Positions 16,248 through 25,544 are shown, counted from the first letter of the stretch. The stretch: DNA of 64,000 nt from Porticoccus sp041395745 (GCA_041395745.1 JAWKZV010000004.1:1-64000), one strand, 5' to 3'. Made by a program: numbers and translations. The notes: generated from the letters alone by a model not told the origin.

Positions 16248-16943
16248 ATGACCGCAAATACTTCCCCCCAGGACGCCCTGAAACAGGCCGTGGCCGCCGC
16301 CGCGGTGGAATACACCCTGAAGCGTATCGACGACAAGAGCATTGTCGGTATCGGTACCGGTTCCACCGCCAACTGCTATATCGATCTGCTGGCACAGCAC
16401 AAAGCCTGTATTGCCGGCACGGTGGCCAGCTCCGAGGCTTCGGCGGAACGTTTGCGCAAGCACGGCATTCCGGTCTACGACCTCAACGCCGTGGATGAAG
16501 TGACCATTTATGTGGACGGCGCCGACGAAACCAATCCCCATCTGGAACTGATCAAGGGCGGTGGCGCGGCGTTGACCCGGGAGAAGATTGTCGCTGCGGT
16601 GGCCAGGGAATTCCTCTGCATCGCCGACGAATCCAAATGGGTGGACCACCTGGGCACCTTCCCGCTGCCGGTGGAAGTGGTCCCCATGGCCCGCAGCCAC
16701 GTGGCGCGAGAGCTGGTAAAACTGGGTGGTGATCCGGTCTATCGCCAGGGCGTCGTCACCGACAATGGCAACGTCATTCTCGACGTGCACCATCTGCACC
16801 CCATCAGCCCGGCCCGGGAGCTAGAAGAAAAGATCAACAATATCACCGGGGTAGTGACCAATGGACTGTTTGCCTTGCGCCGGGCAGACGTGCTGATGCT
16901 GGGCACTGCCGACGGCGTCAAAACCCTCTACCCGAAGGACTGA
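16248..16943 (+). CDS. rpiA: Ribose-5-phosphate isomerase A
   Basis: Interconverts ribose-5-P and ribulose-5-P in the pentose phosphate pathway. The 231-aa protein has GIGTGSTANCYIDLL (phosphate-binding loop), YVDGADETNPHLELIKGGG (catalytic Asp and Lys) and IADESKWV. ATG 16248 (MTANTSPQDALKQAV) matches the family start; ATG 16236 four codons earlier is possible. No strong ribosome-binding site is visible for either. Confidence 0.95.
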   Translation: MTANTSPQDALKQAVAAAAVEYTLKRIDDKSIVGIGTGSTANCYIDLLAQHKACIAGTVASSEASAERLRKHGIPVYDLNAVDEVTIYVDGADETNPHLELIKGGGAALTREKIVAAVAREFLCIADESKWVDHLGTFPLPVEVVPMARSHVARELVKLGGDPVYRQGVVTDNGNVILDVHHLHPISPARELEEKINNITGVVTNGLFALRRADVLMLGTADGVKTLYPKD

Positions 16944-16963
16944 GCCAGACCTACAAGCCAGTC

Positions 16964-17977
16964 CTACATCAGTTGCAGGGGCGGCTCGGAAAGGGCCGCG
17001 AACTGCTCCCGTAGCTCCAGGATGTGTTCACTCCAGTAGCGCATGGTGTTGAACCAGGGAAATCCCATGGGAAATGCCGGGTCCTCCCAGCGACTGGCCA
17101 GCCAGGCGGCGTGGTGAATGATGCGCAGACTGCGCAGCGCCTCAATCAGCTGCAATTCCCGGGGCTGGAAAGTGAAAAACTGATCGTAACCGTCGACGAT
17201 TTCTGACAGCTGCGCCAACTGGCGGTCACGGCTGCCGGACAACAGCATCCAGATGTCCTGCACAGCCGGCGCCATGCGGGCGTCATCCAGATCGACAAAG
17301 TGGGCATTGTCGTCCCGCCAGAGGATATTCCCGGCGTGGCAATCCCCATGAACCCGCAGGTGTTTAACCGTCCCGGCAGCGGCGATCACCTCGTCCACCC
17401 CCTGCAGCAGATCCCGCACCAGCGAGTCGTATGACAGCTTCAATTCCCCGGGGATGAATGTGCTGACCAGCGCCGCAGCCTCGTGGCCGAAGCTGTGACT
17501 GTCCAGCACCGGGCGGCGCACAAACGGCCGCACAGCGCCTACCGCGTGGATGCGGCCAAGCAATTTGCCGAGCAGGTGTAGATTGTCCAGGTTGTCCAGC
17601 TCCGGTCCCTGACCTCCCTTGCGAGGATAGAGAGCAAAGCGGAAACCGTCATACTCGAACAGGCTGCGTCCCGTATCATTCCGGAGCGGCGCCACTACCG
17701 GAAGCTCCTGCTCCACCAGCTCGAAACAGAACTGGTGTTCCTCCAGAATCTGCTCATCGCTCCAGCGGGCGGGGCGATAAAACTTGGCGATCAGCGGCGC
17801 CTCGCCTTCGATGCCTACCTGGGAGACGCGGTTTTCATAACTGTTGAGAGGAAACTGGCGACCGTCACAGAGATAACCAAGGCTCTCCACGGCATCCATG
17901 ACCACATCGGGGCCGAGCTGATAGAACGGCTGGCTGCCGTCCTGTGGCCCCTGATCTTCGCGATCCCCGTCGTTCAT
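16964..17977 (-). CDS. srkA: Stress response serine/threonine kinase SrkA (YihE)
   Basis: A 337-aa aminoglycoside-phosphotransferase-like kinase that in E. coli counters programmed death under envelope and oxidative stress. Visible features are SYENRVSQVG (N-lobe), LRVHGDCHAGNILW (catalytic loop with Asp and Asn) and FVDLDDARMAPAVQD (metal-binding Asp). Start MNDGDREDQ at 17977 is preferred: the open frame further upstream runs into the preceding gene with a Cys/Trp-rich translation. It lies 13 bp after the MFS gene, so both form a two-gene operon. No dsbA follows it here, unlike E. coli. Confidence 0.88.
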   Translation of the reverse strand: MNDGDREDQGPQDGSQPFYQLGPDVVMDAVESLGYLCDGRQFPLNSYENRVSQVGIEGEAPLIAKFYRPARWSDEQILEEHQFCFELVEQELPVVAPLRNDTGRSLFEYDGFRFALYPRKGGQGPELDNLDNLHLLGKLLGRIHAVGAVRPFVRRPVLDSHSFGHEAAALVSTFIPGELKLSYDSLVRDLLQGVDEVIAAAGTVKHLRVHGDCHAGNILWRDDNAHFVDLDDARMAPAVQDIWMLLSGSRDRQLAQLSEIVDGYDQFFTFQPRELQLIEALRSLRIIHHAAWLASRWEDPAFPMGFPWFNTMRYWSEHILELREQFAALSEPPLQLM

Positions 17978-17990
17978 CACCGGATAAACT

Positions 17991-19130
17991 TCAGCGGCGC
18001 TTCGCTGCCCAGAGCAGCAGCAAGGTACCCACCACCCACAGTGCAGCCATGGCGGACCACAGCACCACGGGGCTCTGACCACCGGCCAGCTTGCCCGCCA
18101 CCAGATGGCCGACCATCAGGCCAAACAGGGGTACGGCCAGGGCCAGTGGCGCAAAGCGGCCACTGCCATCCAAATGTGCAATCAACCCCATCACGTAGGC
18201 GGCAGCCAGGAAACCTGCGCCACCGATCAGGGCAAAGGCCGCCAGATAACCGTTTTCACCGGCGAGGAATTGCAGCAGTCCCAGCCCGATCAGCACCAGT
18301 ACCGCCGCCAGCACCAGCGGCGGCACCACACCGGCACGATTGCCCAGCAGGGTGGCAACCAGACCTCCCGCAGCCCTGGCCAGCAACAATACCAACATCA
18401 GGGCTGCGCCGATGCTCAACTGCTGGACATCTGCCAACGGCCCGGACAGGTACCAGAGCACCCCGGCGGCCAGAAACAGCAGCGCACCACCGGCCAGCGC
18501 CGTCAGCAATTCGGCAGACAGGCCGCTGTCGCTGTTATTGAGCAGGCTGACCCGCTTCGAACCGCTGGAGGGCATCAGGCGACTGAAGGGAATAGCCAGC
18601 AGTGCAACCGCGGCAACCACCAGAAGGCCATTCCTGAAACTGCCAAGCTGTTGCAGTGCTGGCTCAGCACTTTCCAGCCCCACCGCCACCAGCGCCTGCA
18701 ACAGCAGCAATCCGCCGAAACTGCCGACGGGGTTGGCAGTATCCCCCAGACAGGTGATCGCTGCGCTCAAACCGAAACCGGCAAACAGTCCTGCCAACCC
18801 CAGGCAGACCAGTAGTACCGTGGCGCCGGGGACAAAGGCGGGCACGGCAAAAGCAAAGCCACTGACCAGACCGCCGATCAGCGTCAGGCGACGCCAGTCA
18901 CCGAGGCGGATAAAGAAGATGGATAACAGCGACCCCAGCAACACCGCTGCCGAAAAAACCGCCGCCGGCATCCAGGGATGCAGTGCCAGCGCCTCGCTGG
19001 CCAGCTGCTGTTGCAGGAACGGCTGTCCCTGCCAGAAGAATGACAGGCACAGGCCCACCAGGATTGTCGCCAGCCGCGCGCCAATTCCGTTGATATTGGC
19101 GCGCTTCTTTTCAAACAGAATTGAAGACAT
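17991..19130 (-). CDS. MFS-type membrane transporter
   Basis: A 379-aa hydrophobic protein with about 11–12 predicted transmembrane helices, a short cytoplasmic N-terminus (SSILFEKKRANINGIGARL) and an RLGDWRR loop between the second and third helices, as in MFS proteins. Substrate unknown. ATG 19130 has GGAA 8 nt upstream. It precedes srkA in one operon. The assignment to MFS is by topology and loop motif only. Confidence 0.7.
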   Translation of the reverse strand: MSSILFEKKRANINGIGARLATILVGLCLSFFWQGQPFLQQQLASEALALHPWMPAAVFSAAVLLGSLLSIFFIRLGDWRRLTLIGGLVSGFAFAVPAFVPGATVLLVCLGLAGLFAGFGLSAAITCLGDTANPVGSFGGLLLLQALVAVGLESAEPALQQLGSFRNGLLVVAAVALLAIPFSRLMPSSGSKRVSLLNNSDSGLSAELLTALAGGALLFLAAGVLWYLSGPLADVQQLSIGAALMLVLLLARAAGGLVATLLGNRAGVVPPLVLAAVLVLIGLGLLQFLAGENGYLAAFALIGGAGFLAAAYVMGLIAHLDGSGRFAPLALAVPLFGLMVGHLVAGKLAGGQSPVVLWSAMAALWVVGTLLLLWAAKRR

Positions 19131-19316
19131 GTGTCATTCCCGTCAGCCATCTTGAAAGGTGCGTACTTTGCTGTCTGCAGGCCCAAAAGTCCAGATGAAA
19201 GGGGTTTCACCGGCACGGCTTCTGTCATTGATCTGTCATGGAATTTTCACGGTGCTGACACAGGTAACGGCTAACCTGCTCCGCGAACACAAGAGAAATG
19301 AAAAAGAGGAAATGCC

Positions 19317-19601
19317 ATGAACAAGGCACAACAGATCAAAACCAGACAACACCCCATCGACGCAGTGATGCGCCAGCAGTCCGGAAACTTCTTCGTGGAA
19401 GTGAGCGAAAACGGCGAGCGCATCTACCACTGGATCGACACCAGGGTGGATATGCTCTCCAGCAGCAAGCTGTGGGACATCCTGCGACTCTCTGAAATTC
19501 CCGGCTGCGCCATGGAAAGCGGGTTTATCGCCGCCATCACCAACGAACTGATCCGCCGCAGTGACTATTTCGATGGCCGCCCGCTGCTACCCCGCCACTG
19601 A
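19317..19601 (+). CDS. Hypothetical protein, 94 aa
   Basis: A small soluble protein with no family I recognise. It has two halves, a region around FFVEVSENGERIYHWIDTRVDML and a helical C-terminus (MESGFIAAITNELIRRSDYF). The AGAGGA 6 nt before ATG 19317 and GC-rich third positions support a real gene. It stands alone between divergent and convergent neighbours, with 186 bp upstream that probably holds its promoter. Confidence 0.65.
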   Translation: MNKAQQIKTRQHPIDAVMRQQSGNFFVEVSENGERIYHWIDTRVDMLSSSKLWDILRLSEIPGCAMESGFIAAITNELIRRSDYFDGRPLLPRH

Positions 19602-19604
19602 CGG

Positions 19605-19841
19605 CTAGCGTTCATCTCCGATAAAACGGAAGCGCTTCACCACCTCTCCATCGCACTGCACAGTATCCTCGAACAGCGCCAGCGGTCGCACCCAGAGACC
19701 TCCTTCGCCGTAGAGCGGCCGGTACACCACCAGCCACTCATCGGTTTCGCTGTGGCGGGCCACATCAATCACCTGATAATCATTGCCCTTGTAGTGGCGA
19801 TAGCGACCTTTGGCAATGCGAGGGGTCTCAGAGGATGGCAA
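19605..19841 (-). CDS. DUF1653 family protein
   Basis: A roughly 78-aa protein. The core YRHYKGNDYQVIDVARHSETDEWLVVYRPLYG…LWVRPLALFEDTV is the DUF1653 domain, a small beta-rich fold of unknown function. No ATG or GTG precedes the domain. The nearest in-frame start is TTG 19841, overlapping the end of the peroxiredoxin gene by 14 bp; an ATT at about 19817 is the alternative. It is likely translated by coupling to the upstream prx gene. Confidence 0.75.
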   Translation of the reverse strand: MPSSETPRIAKGRYRHYKGNDYQVIDVARHSETDEWLVVYRPLYGEGGLWVRPLALFEDTVQCDGEVVKRFRFIGDER

Positions 19842-20307
19842 GGATTTTTTCCGCGGCACTGACATCGACACCACCGGCGGGCTCCACCGCCAGATGGGCA
19901 ACCACGCCATTGTCCGCCACCAGTGCAAAACGCTGACTGCGCACACCCATGCCGTAGCCCCTGGCGTCCATCTCCAGGCCCAAGGCACTGGCAAAATCGG
20001 CATTGCCATCCGCCAGCATCAGCAGCTCGTCAGCATTCTGTGCCTTGCCCCAGGCATCCATCACAAAGGCGTCGTTGACAGCCATGCAGACGATGGTGTC
20101 CACACCCCGTGCCTTGATCTCGTCCGCCAGCACCACATAGCCCGGCAGATGAGTCTTGGAGCAACCGGGGGTAAAGGCGCCGGGCACAGCGAACAGCACC
20201 ACTTTCTTGCCTTTGAAAATCTCGTCGGTGGTAATGACCACCGGTCCCTTCTCCCCCATCACCTTGAGGGTGATATTGGGCAGGGTGTCGCCAACGGAAA
20301 TGGTCAT
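19828..20307 (-). CDS. Peroxiredoxin (Prx5-type)
   Basis: A 159-aa thiol peroxidase that reduces H2O2 and organic peroxides. Peroxidatic cysteine C49 lies in VPGAFTPGCSKTHLPGY, and a second Cys is C74 in TIVCMAVND. The length and PGAFTP-C pattern place it in the AhpC/TSA Prx5 subfamily. Its reductant is probably glutathione/glutaredoxin, which is family knowledge and not shown here. It lies downstream of the FAH-family gene on the same strand. Confidence 0.92.
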   Translation of the reverse strand: MTISVGDTLPNITLKVMGEKGPVVITTDEIFKGKKVVLFAVPGAFTPGCSKTHLPGYVVLADEIKARGVDTIVCMAVNDAFVMDAWGKAQNADELLMLADGNADFASALGLEMDARGYGMGVRSQRFALVADNGVVAHLAVEPAGGVDVSAAEKILAIL

Positions 20308-20332
20308 GGCAGATTCTCCGATTATGGATCGT

Positions 20333-21010
20333 TCAGCGGGCCACCACGGTGGTGGAAACGGAAATCAGATCCACCAGTTCCAGGGTGAGCTTGTCACCGG
20401 GAGTCAGCGGACCGACGCCGGCGGGAGTGCCGGTGAGCACAATGTCACCGGGCATCAGGGTAAAAAAGCGGGAAATATAGGCCAGCAGTTTCGGCACCGA
20501 GGTAATCATCAGACTGGTGCTGGATTCCTGCCGCACTTCACCGTTGAGGGTGAGGCGCACCCGCAGATCCTGCAGGTCCGCCACGCGAGCGCGATCCACA
20601 AAGGCCGAGGCCGGACAGGCACCATCGAAACCCTTGGCTTTGTCCCAGGGATGGCTTTTCTTTTTCAACTCTGCCTGTAGTTCACGCAGGGTCAGATCCA
20701 GGGCAACGCCGACACCGATGATGGCGTCATCAGCCTGTTGCTCGGTGCACTCGGTGAGCTGTTCACCGATCAACACCGCCATTTCAGCCTCGTGGTGGCA
20801 GGCGCCGAATGCCACCGGGATGGCCACTGGCTGTTCCAGAGAGACCAGTGCGGTCGGCGGTTTCATGAACAGCACCGGCTCGCCAGCCTCCTGGCTGTTC
20901 ATTTCGCTGATGTGATCCCGGTAATTGAGACCTACACAGACCACCTTGCCGCCGGGAATCTGGGCGGAACTGCCGTTGGCGAAGTGAATGGAGTGATCAA
21001 AGTAATGCAT
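20333..21010 (-). CDS. Fumarylacetoacetate hydrolase family protein (YcgM-like)
   Basis: A 225-aa protein of the FAH fold, which cleaves acylpyruvate-type substrates or decarboxylates oxaloacetate. Motifs are VCVGLNYRDH, KPPTAL, HHEAEMAVLIG (metal Glu residues), DLTLRELQ and the C-terminal DIVLTGTPAGVGPL. ATG 21010 has AGAGGA 7 nt upstream and overlaps the previous gene by 14 bp; a start at 21031 is possible. The exact substrate cannot be told from sequence. Confidence 0.87.
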   Translation of the reverse strand: MHYFDHSIHFANGSSAQIPGGKVVCVGLNYRDHISEMNSQEAGEPVLFMKPPTALVSLEQPVAIPVAFGACHHEAEMAVLIGEQLTECTEQQADDAIIGVGVALDLTLRELQAELKKKSHPWDKAKGFDGACPASAFVDRARVADLQDLRVRLTLNGEVRQESSTSLMITSVPKLLAYISRFFTLMPGDIVLTGTPAGVGPLTPGDKLTLELVDLISVSTTVVAR

Positions 21011-21386
21011 TGCCAAGTCCTCTGCCGTCATTCAGTGCCAGCCAGCCTTTGACGATCCGGTAGATGTACCAGATGCCCACCACAAACAGCACCAGGAAAC
21101 CGATCAGCACAATGGCCAGCAGCCAGCCGATCACCACACCTGCCAGCAACCACCAGAAGGTTTTGATCTGCCACTCGAAGTGGGACTCGAGCCAGGTGCC
21201 GCGCACCTCGTCCCGCTTCAGGTAATTGATGATGACGCCGGCCACCGCCGTGAGCCCCACCACCAGGCTGATGGCCTGGAGGATATAGACCAGCAACACC
21301 AGGTTTTTCAGCTTTTCCTCGTCCACTGCCGCCATCAGCTCGCCGCTCAGCGGTGGTGTTTCACGTGGATTGTCCTGTTCGCTCAT
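20997..21386 (-). CDS. Small membrane protein, DUF4870-like
   Basis: A 129-aa protein with a polar, Pro-rich N-terminus (about 25 aa) and three hydrophobic segments around residues 28–50, 75–98 and 92–115. Conserved-looking features are ESHFEWQIKTFWW and WYIYRIVKGWLALNDG, as in DUF4870-type membrane proteins. Function unknown. It overlaps the FAH-family gene and is probably coupled with it. Confidence 0.7.
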   Translation of the reverse strand: MSEQDNPRETPPLSGELMAAVDEEKLKNLVLLVYILQAISLVVGLTAVAGVIINYLKRDEVRGTWLESHFEWQIKTFWWLLAGVVIGWLLAIVLIGFLVLFVVGIWYIYRIVKGWLALNDGRGLGNALL

Positions 21387-21417
21387 AAGGTCTTCCCTAA
21401 CGTTTTGTCCCGACCGT

Positions 21418-22818
21418 TCAGGCCGCGTCTACCACCTTGCCGGGGTTCATGATGCCATTCGGGTCGAAGGCTTTTTTCACCTGCTGCATCAGCAGCAGCT
21501 CCGCCGGTGAACGGCTGTAGCCCAGGTAATCCTTCTTCAGCAGACCGACACCGTGTTCGGCGGAGACACTGCCCTGGAATTCACCGACCAGCGCGGCAAT
21601 CTGCTTGCTGACGCCGCTACAGCGCTCGGTGAACTGCTCGATTGACAGCTCGTCGGGCTTGAGGATGTTGAGGTGCAGGTTGCCGTCACCGATGTGACCG
21701 TACCAGACCACCTCGAAATCCGGGTACTGCTCTGCCGCCAGGGCTTCCACCTTGGCGAGAAATTCCGGCATCCGCGAGATATTGACGCTGATATCGTTCT
21801 TGTAGGGTTTCCACTGGGACAGGGTTTCCGACATGTCCTCGCGCAGCTTCCACAGGTTTTCCGCCTGGGACAGGCTCTGGCTGATCACGCCGTCCAGCAC
21901 CCAGCCCTCCATCACGCAGGTCTCGAACAGCTCCATGGCCTTGTCCAACTCGGCTTCCGATGTTTGCTCGAACTCCAGCAGGGCGTAAAAAGGCGCTTCG
22001 CTCTCGAACGGCACCGGCACTTCGCTGTGCTCTACCACCCGGACCATGCCATTGTGGGTAAAGAATTCAAAGGCGGTAAGTTCCATGCCGTCGTTGAAGG
22101 TTTTCAGCACATCGATAATGCTCGGGAAATCCACCACCCCCAGCACCAGTACACTCAGCTCCTTCGGCGGCTTGGTCAGGCCAATGGTGGCCTCGGTGAT
22201 AATGCCCAGGGTGCCCTCGGAACCGATAAACAGGTGACGGAAATCCAGGCCGGTATTGTTTTTCACCAGACCGTGGTTGAGCTCGAGGATATTGCCGTTG
22301 CCGTCCACCACCTTCAGCCCGAGCACCCAGTCCCGGGTCATGCCGTAGCGGATCACCTTGATGCCGCCGGCGTTGGTGGCGATGTTGCCACCGATCTGGC
22401 TGGAACCGGCGGAAGCAAAATCCACCGGGTAGAACAGCCCCTGCTGCTCGGCAAATTCCTGCAGCTGCTGGGTGATCATGCCCGCCTGGACTGTGACCGT
22501 GCGATCCACAGCATTGAAGTCGACCACCTTGTTCATGCGATCCATGGCAATGACGATCTCGCCATTCAGGGCCACGGCGCCACCGCTTAGACCAGTGCGA
22601 CCGCCGGAGGGCACCACGGCAAGGTTTTCCGCATTGGCCAGCTGCACGATGGCCTGCACCTGTTCGGTGGTATCCGGCAGTACGACCACACCCGGAGAAG
22701 GTTGCCAGATAGTAGTGCGGTCAACACCGTACTGCTGGAAAGACATTTCATCGGTCAGCACGCGTTGTTCGCCGACGATTTCGCACAATTTTTCAATGAC
22801 CGGAGGTGCGACCGTCAT
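21418..22818 (-). CDS. FAD-linked dehydrogenase, probably D-2-hydroxyglutarate dehydrogenase
   Basis: A 466-aa FAD_binding_4 / FAD-oxidase_C flavoprotein. The PCMH FAD motif is VVPSGGRTGLSGGAV, and the C-terminal substrate region includes WYGHIGDGNLHLNIL and SAEHGVGLLKKDYLG. Family members oxidise D-lactate, glycolate or D-2-hydroxyglutarate. The divergent serA points to D-2-hydroxyglutarate, the by-product that SerA makes when it reduces 2-oxoglutarate. ATG 22818 has GGAGGA upstream and gives the normal length. Confidence 0.85.
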   Translation of the reverse strand: MTVAPPVIEKLCEIVGEQRVLTDEMSFQQYGVDRTTIWQPSPGVVVLPDTTEQVQAIVQLANAENLAVVPSGGRTGLSGGAVALNGEIVIAMDRMNKVVDFNAVDRTVTVQAGMITQQLQEFAEQQGLFYPVDFASAGSSQIGGNIATNAGGIKVIRYGMTRDWVLGLKVVDGNGNILELNHGLVKNNTGLDFRHLFIGSEGTLGIITEATIGLTKPPKELSVLVLGVVDFPSIIDVLKTFNDGMELTAFEFFTHNGMVRVVEHSEVPVPFESEAPFYALLEFEQTSEAELDKAMELFETCVMEGWVLDGVISQSLSQAENLWKLREDMSETLSQWKPYKNDISVNISRMPEFLAKVEALAAEQYPDFEVVWYGHIGDGNLHLNILKPDELSIEQFTERCSGVSKQIAALVGEFQGSVSAEHGVGLLKKDYLGYSRSPAELLLMQQVKKAFDPNGIMNPGKVVDAA

Positions 22819-22920
22819 CTCTGGATCCTCCACAAAATAAGGGCAGTTATCGAAGGGCGTGCATGGTATCATAGCCGCCTTTTTTTCAGATAGCTGTATG
22901 GCCACGGGACCGAGGAGCGT

Positions 22921-24150
22921 ATGGTCAATTTTTCTCTCGACAAATCCAAGATCAAATTCCTGCTACTGGAAGGTGTTCACCCGTCTGCAGTGACCACACT
23001 GGAAGCTGCCGGTTACACCAATGTGGAGTACCTCAAATCCGCCCTCTCCGAAGATCAGCTGGTGGAGAAGATCAAGGACTTCCACTTTGTGGGCATTCGC
23101 TCCCGCACCCAGCTCAACCGCCGGGTAATCGAAGCGGCCAGCAAGCTGATCGGTATCGGCTGTTTCTGTATCGGCACTAACCAGGTGGATCTGCAGGCCG
23201 CTACCGAGCACGGCGTAGTGGTATTCAATGCCCCCTACTCCAACACCCGCAGCGTGGCGGAACTGGTGATCGCCGAAACCATCATGTTGATGCGCGGTAT
23301 CCCCGAGAAGAATGCCGCCGCCCACCGCGGTGACTGGATGAAAACCGCCACCGACTCCTACGAGGTCCGCGGCAAGACCTTCGGCATCGTCGGCTACGGC
23401 AACATCGGCAGCCAAGTGAGCGTCATGGCGGAAGCCATGGGTATGAAGGTGAAGTTCTATGACGTCATCACCAAGCTGCCCCTGGGCAATGCCGAACAGG
23501 TAGGCACCCTGCGCGAGCTGCTGCGGATTTCCGATGTGGTCTCCCTGCACGTACCCGACACTGCGGCCACCCGCAACATGATGGGTGCCGAGCAACTGGC
23601 CGCCATGAAAAAAGGCGCCATGCTGATCAATGCCGCCCGCGGCAAGGTGGTGGATATCGACGCTCTCTGCGGTCGCCTGGAAACCAAACAGCTCGGCGGT
23701 GCAGCGATCGACGTGTTCCCGGTGGAGCCGAAATCCAACCAGGAAGAATTCGTCTCGCCCCTGCGCAAGTACGACAACGTGATCCTGACCCCTCACATTG
23801 GCGGTTCCACCCAGGAAGCCCAGGAAAACATTGGCCTGGAAGTGTCGGAAAAACTGGTCAAGTACAGCGATACCGGCACCACCATCAGCGCGGTGAACTT
23901 CCCGCAGGTGTCACTGCCGTCCCACGCCGGCGCCCACCGCCTGCTGCACGTCCACCACAATGTGCCAGGCATCATGACCGCCATCAACCACGTGTTCTCT
24001 GACAACAACATCAATATCAGTGGCCAGTACCTGCAGACTACCGAGTCAGTGGGCTATGTGGTCCTTGATGTGGATGCCGAGTACAGCGATCTGGCGCTCA
24101 AGGAGCTGAGAGCCATTGAGGGCACCATTCGCTGCCGGGTGCTGTTCTAA
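22921..24150 (+). CDS. serA: D-3-phosphoglycerate dehydrogenase
   Basis: First step of serine synthesis, NAD-dependent oxidation of 3-phosphoglycerate. The 409-aa protein has a substrate domain, the Rossmann motif GIVGYGNIGSQV, catalytic residues in NAARGKVVD and LTPHIGGST, and a C-terminal ACT domain (from about residue 335) typical of serine-inhibited enzymes. It diverges from the hydroxyglutarate dehydrogenase gene with only 102 bp between starts, so the two probably share regulation. Confidence 0.96.
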   Translation: MVNFSLDKSKIKFLLLEGVHPSAVTTLEAAGYTNVEYLKSALSEDQLVEKIKDFHFVGIRSRTQLNRRVIEAASKLIGIGCFCIGTNQVDLQAATEHGVVVFNAPYSNTRSVAELVIAETIMLMRGIPEKNAAAHRGDWMKTATDSYEVRGKTFGIVGYGNIGSQVSVMAEAMGMKVKFYDVITKLPLGNAEQVGTLRELLRISDVVSLHVPDTAATRNMMGAEQLAAMKKGAMLINAARGKVVDIDALCGRLETKQLGGAAIDVFPVEPKSNQEEFVSPLRKYDNVILTPHIGGSTQEAQENIGLEVSEKLVKYSDTGTTISAVNFPQVSLPSHAGAHRLLHVHHNVPGIMTAINHVFSDNNINISGQYLQTTESVGYVVLDVDAEYSDLALKELRAIEGTIRCRVLF

Positions 24151-24163
24151 GCACCAGCCCAGC

Positions 24164-24192
24164 AAAAAGGCCGCCTGATGGCGGCCTTTTTT
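24164..24192 (+). terminator. Rho-independent terminator after serA
   Basis: AAAAAGGCCGCC-TGAT-GGCGGCCTTTTTT has a 12-bp stem and a T-run, starting 14 bp after the serA stop. The A-run on the left lets it also act on the convergent hydrolase gene. Confidence 0.9.
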
Positions 24193-24243
24193 ATTGGGCA
24201 ACAGTTTCCACACTTTGGCTTTTCTGCTGAGCCTGCCGACTGA

Positions 24244-25248
24244 TCAGTCCTCGCCTAGGGCTTTGAACACCCTGTCCCGCAGCCAGGTCGCCTCATTGAC
24301 CAGATGATGCTGCGCTCCCTGGATCACATCCACCTGTAGATTGACGAACTTCCGGCGCAGCGCCGCCAGGTTATAGCGCCAGTCCACCGTGGCGTCGCAG
24401 TCTCCCTGCACCACCCGCAAGGGGTAATCACAGGGTGGCAGCGCAGCGAACTCCTCAGTCCAGCGCTTCATCGACGCCACCCACTCCAGGGGAATGAAGT
24501 TGTACTGCAGCGGATCGGCATTCATCAGGAAGTCGTTAAACAGCTCGTTGGCCGTGTTGGGTCTGAAGGTGCGCGATACCTTCCTGAGAACCTTGTGAAA
24601 CACTTTGAAGGTGCGCAGGCTCTTGATCCAGTCCCGGGGCCGGATCAGCGGCGCCAGTACGGTCACCTGAGCCAGATCGTTGGGATAGTGGTGGGGCTTG
24701 GCGGCCATCACATACTTGATCAATATGGCACCGCCTGTGCTCTGACCCACCGCCTTCCAGGGCTTGGGGAAGTGCGCCTCGCAATGGTGGAGCAGGTCAG
24801 AAAACACATCCACATAGTGATCGAAACTTTCGATGCTGACTCGCTCACCACTGGAAAGGCCGTGGCCGGGCAGATCAAATGCCACCACCGCGTAGCCGCG
24901 CCGCAACAGGTAGCGGATCAGGTGGCCGTAAAGGCCGATGTGATCAAAATAGCCGTGTACGACCAGATAGGTACCGCGGGGATTCTCCGGCACCCAGTAG
25001 TGGGTGGCGATCTCGAAACCGGCAGAGGGGAAGCGCCCCATGCGGTATTGGACAACGGCCAGATCCTCTGGCAGCTCCAGGCCGTAGTAGCCGAGATACC
25101 AGTCCCGCTCAGGGTTGGGGGATTGCGAATCGAGGGAAGCCTCAAATTTGAGGATCGGCATACTGGCACGCAGCTGCTCCAGCTGCTGCCGGGCCAACCC
25201 CAGCACACTCGCCAGGGGGTTGGCGTCCTGATTCCGCTCAGTGCTCAT
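24244..25248 (-). CDS. Alpha/beta hydrolase (serine lipase/lysophospholipase-like)
   Basis: A 334-aa cytoplasmic hydrolase of the Hydrolase_4 (monoacylglycerol lipase/PldB) type. The nucleophile elbow is VGQSTGGAIL, the oxyanion region VVHGYFDHIGLYGHL, the acid Asp lies in DCDATVDWRYN and the catalytic His in GAQHHLVNE. ATG 25248 (MSTERNQDANPL) overlaps the upstream DUF2798 gene by 11 bp, implying coupled translation. Lipid substrate is inferred from family only. Confidence 0.82.
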   Translation of the reverse strand: MSTERNQDANPLASVLGLARQQLEQLRASMPILKFEASLDSQSPNPERDWYLGYYGLELPEDLAVVQYRMGRFPSAGFEIATHYWVPENPRGTYLVVHGYFDHIGLYGHLIRYLLRRGYAVVAFDLPGHGLSSGERVSIESFDHYVDVFSDLLHHCEAHFPKPWKAVGQSTGGAILIKYVMAAKPHHYPNDLAQVTVLAPLIRPRDWIKSLRTFKVFHKVLRKVSRTFRPNTANELFNDFLMNADPLQYNFIPLEWVASMKRWTEEFAALPPCDYPLRVVQGDCDATVDWRYNLAALRRKFVNLQVDVIQGAQHHLVNEATWLRDRVFKALGED

Positions 25249-25471
25249 CGTTGCGAATGACCAGAACAACCAGTCGACGAACCATTGGCGCCACCACCAT
25301 TACCGTGGGAAAAGCCACGACAAAGGCGAACGCCCAGGCGTGCAACCAGATCTCGACGATGTTATCCACCAGCCCAACATTGAAAATGCTGATCACCAGC
25401 GACATAAAACAGGACATGAGCATGGCCATGAAGAAAGCGAACACCACATGCTGATATTTTTTGTCGATCAC
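25238..25471 (-). CDS. DUF2798 family membrane protein
   Basis: A 77-aa protein with two transmembrane helices (about residues 9–31 and 42–66), separated by a short loop. The pattern FFMAMLMSCFMSLVIS…W..AWAFAFVVAFPTVMVVAPMVRR is the DUF2798 signature. Function unknown. It overlaps the start of the hydrolase gene. Confidence 0.8.
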   Translation of the reverse strand: MIDKKYQHVVFAFFMAMLMSCFMSLVISIFNVGLVDNIVEIWLHAWAFAFVVAFPTVMVVAPMVRRLVVLVIRNDEH

Positions 25472-25519
25472 TGGATCTGCTCTCCTGACAGCTGTCAGCC
25501 ACCTGCAGAAACCGGGGTC

Positions 25520-25544
25520 AAAAAAGGGCGGTACAACCGCCCTT
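25520..25544 (-). terminator. Rho-independent terminator after fba
   Basis: On the minus strand AAGGGCGGT-TGT-ACCGCCCTT is followed by TTTT. It lies 25 bp after the fba stop, closing the tkt-epd-pgk-fba operon. Confidence 0.85.
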
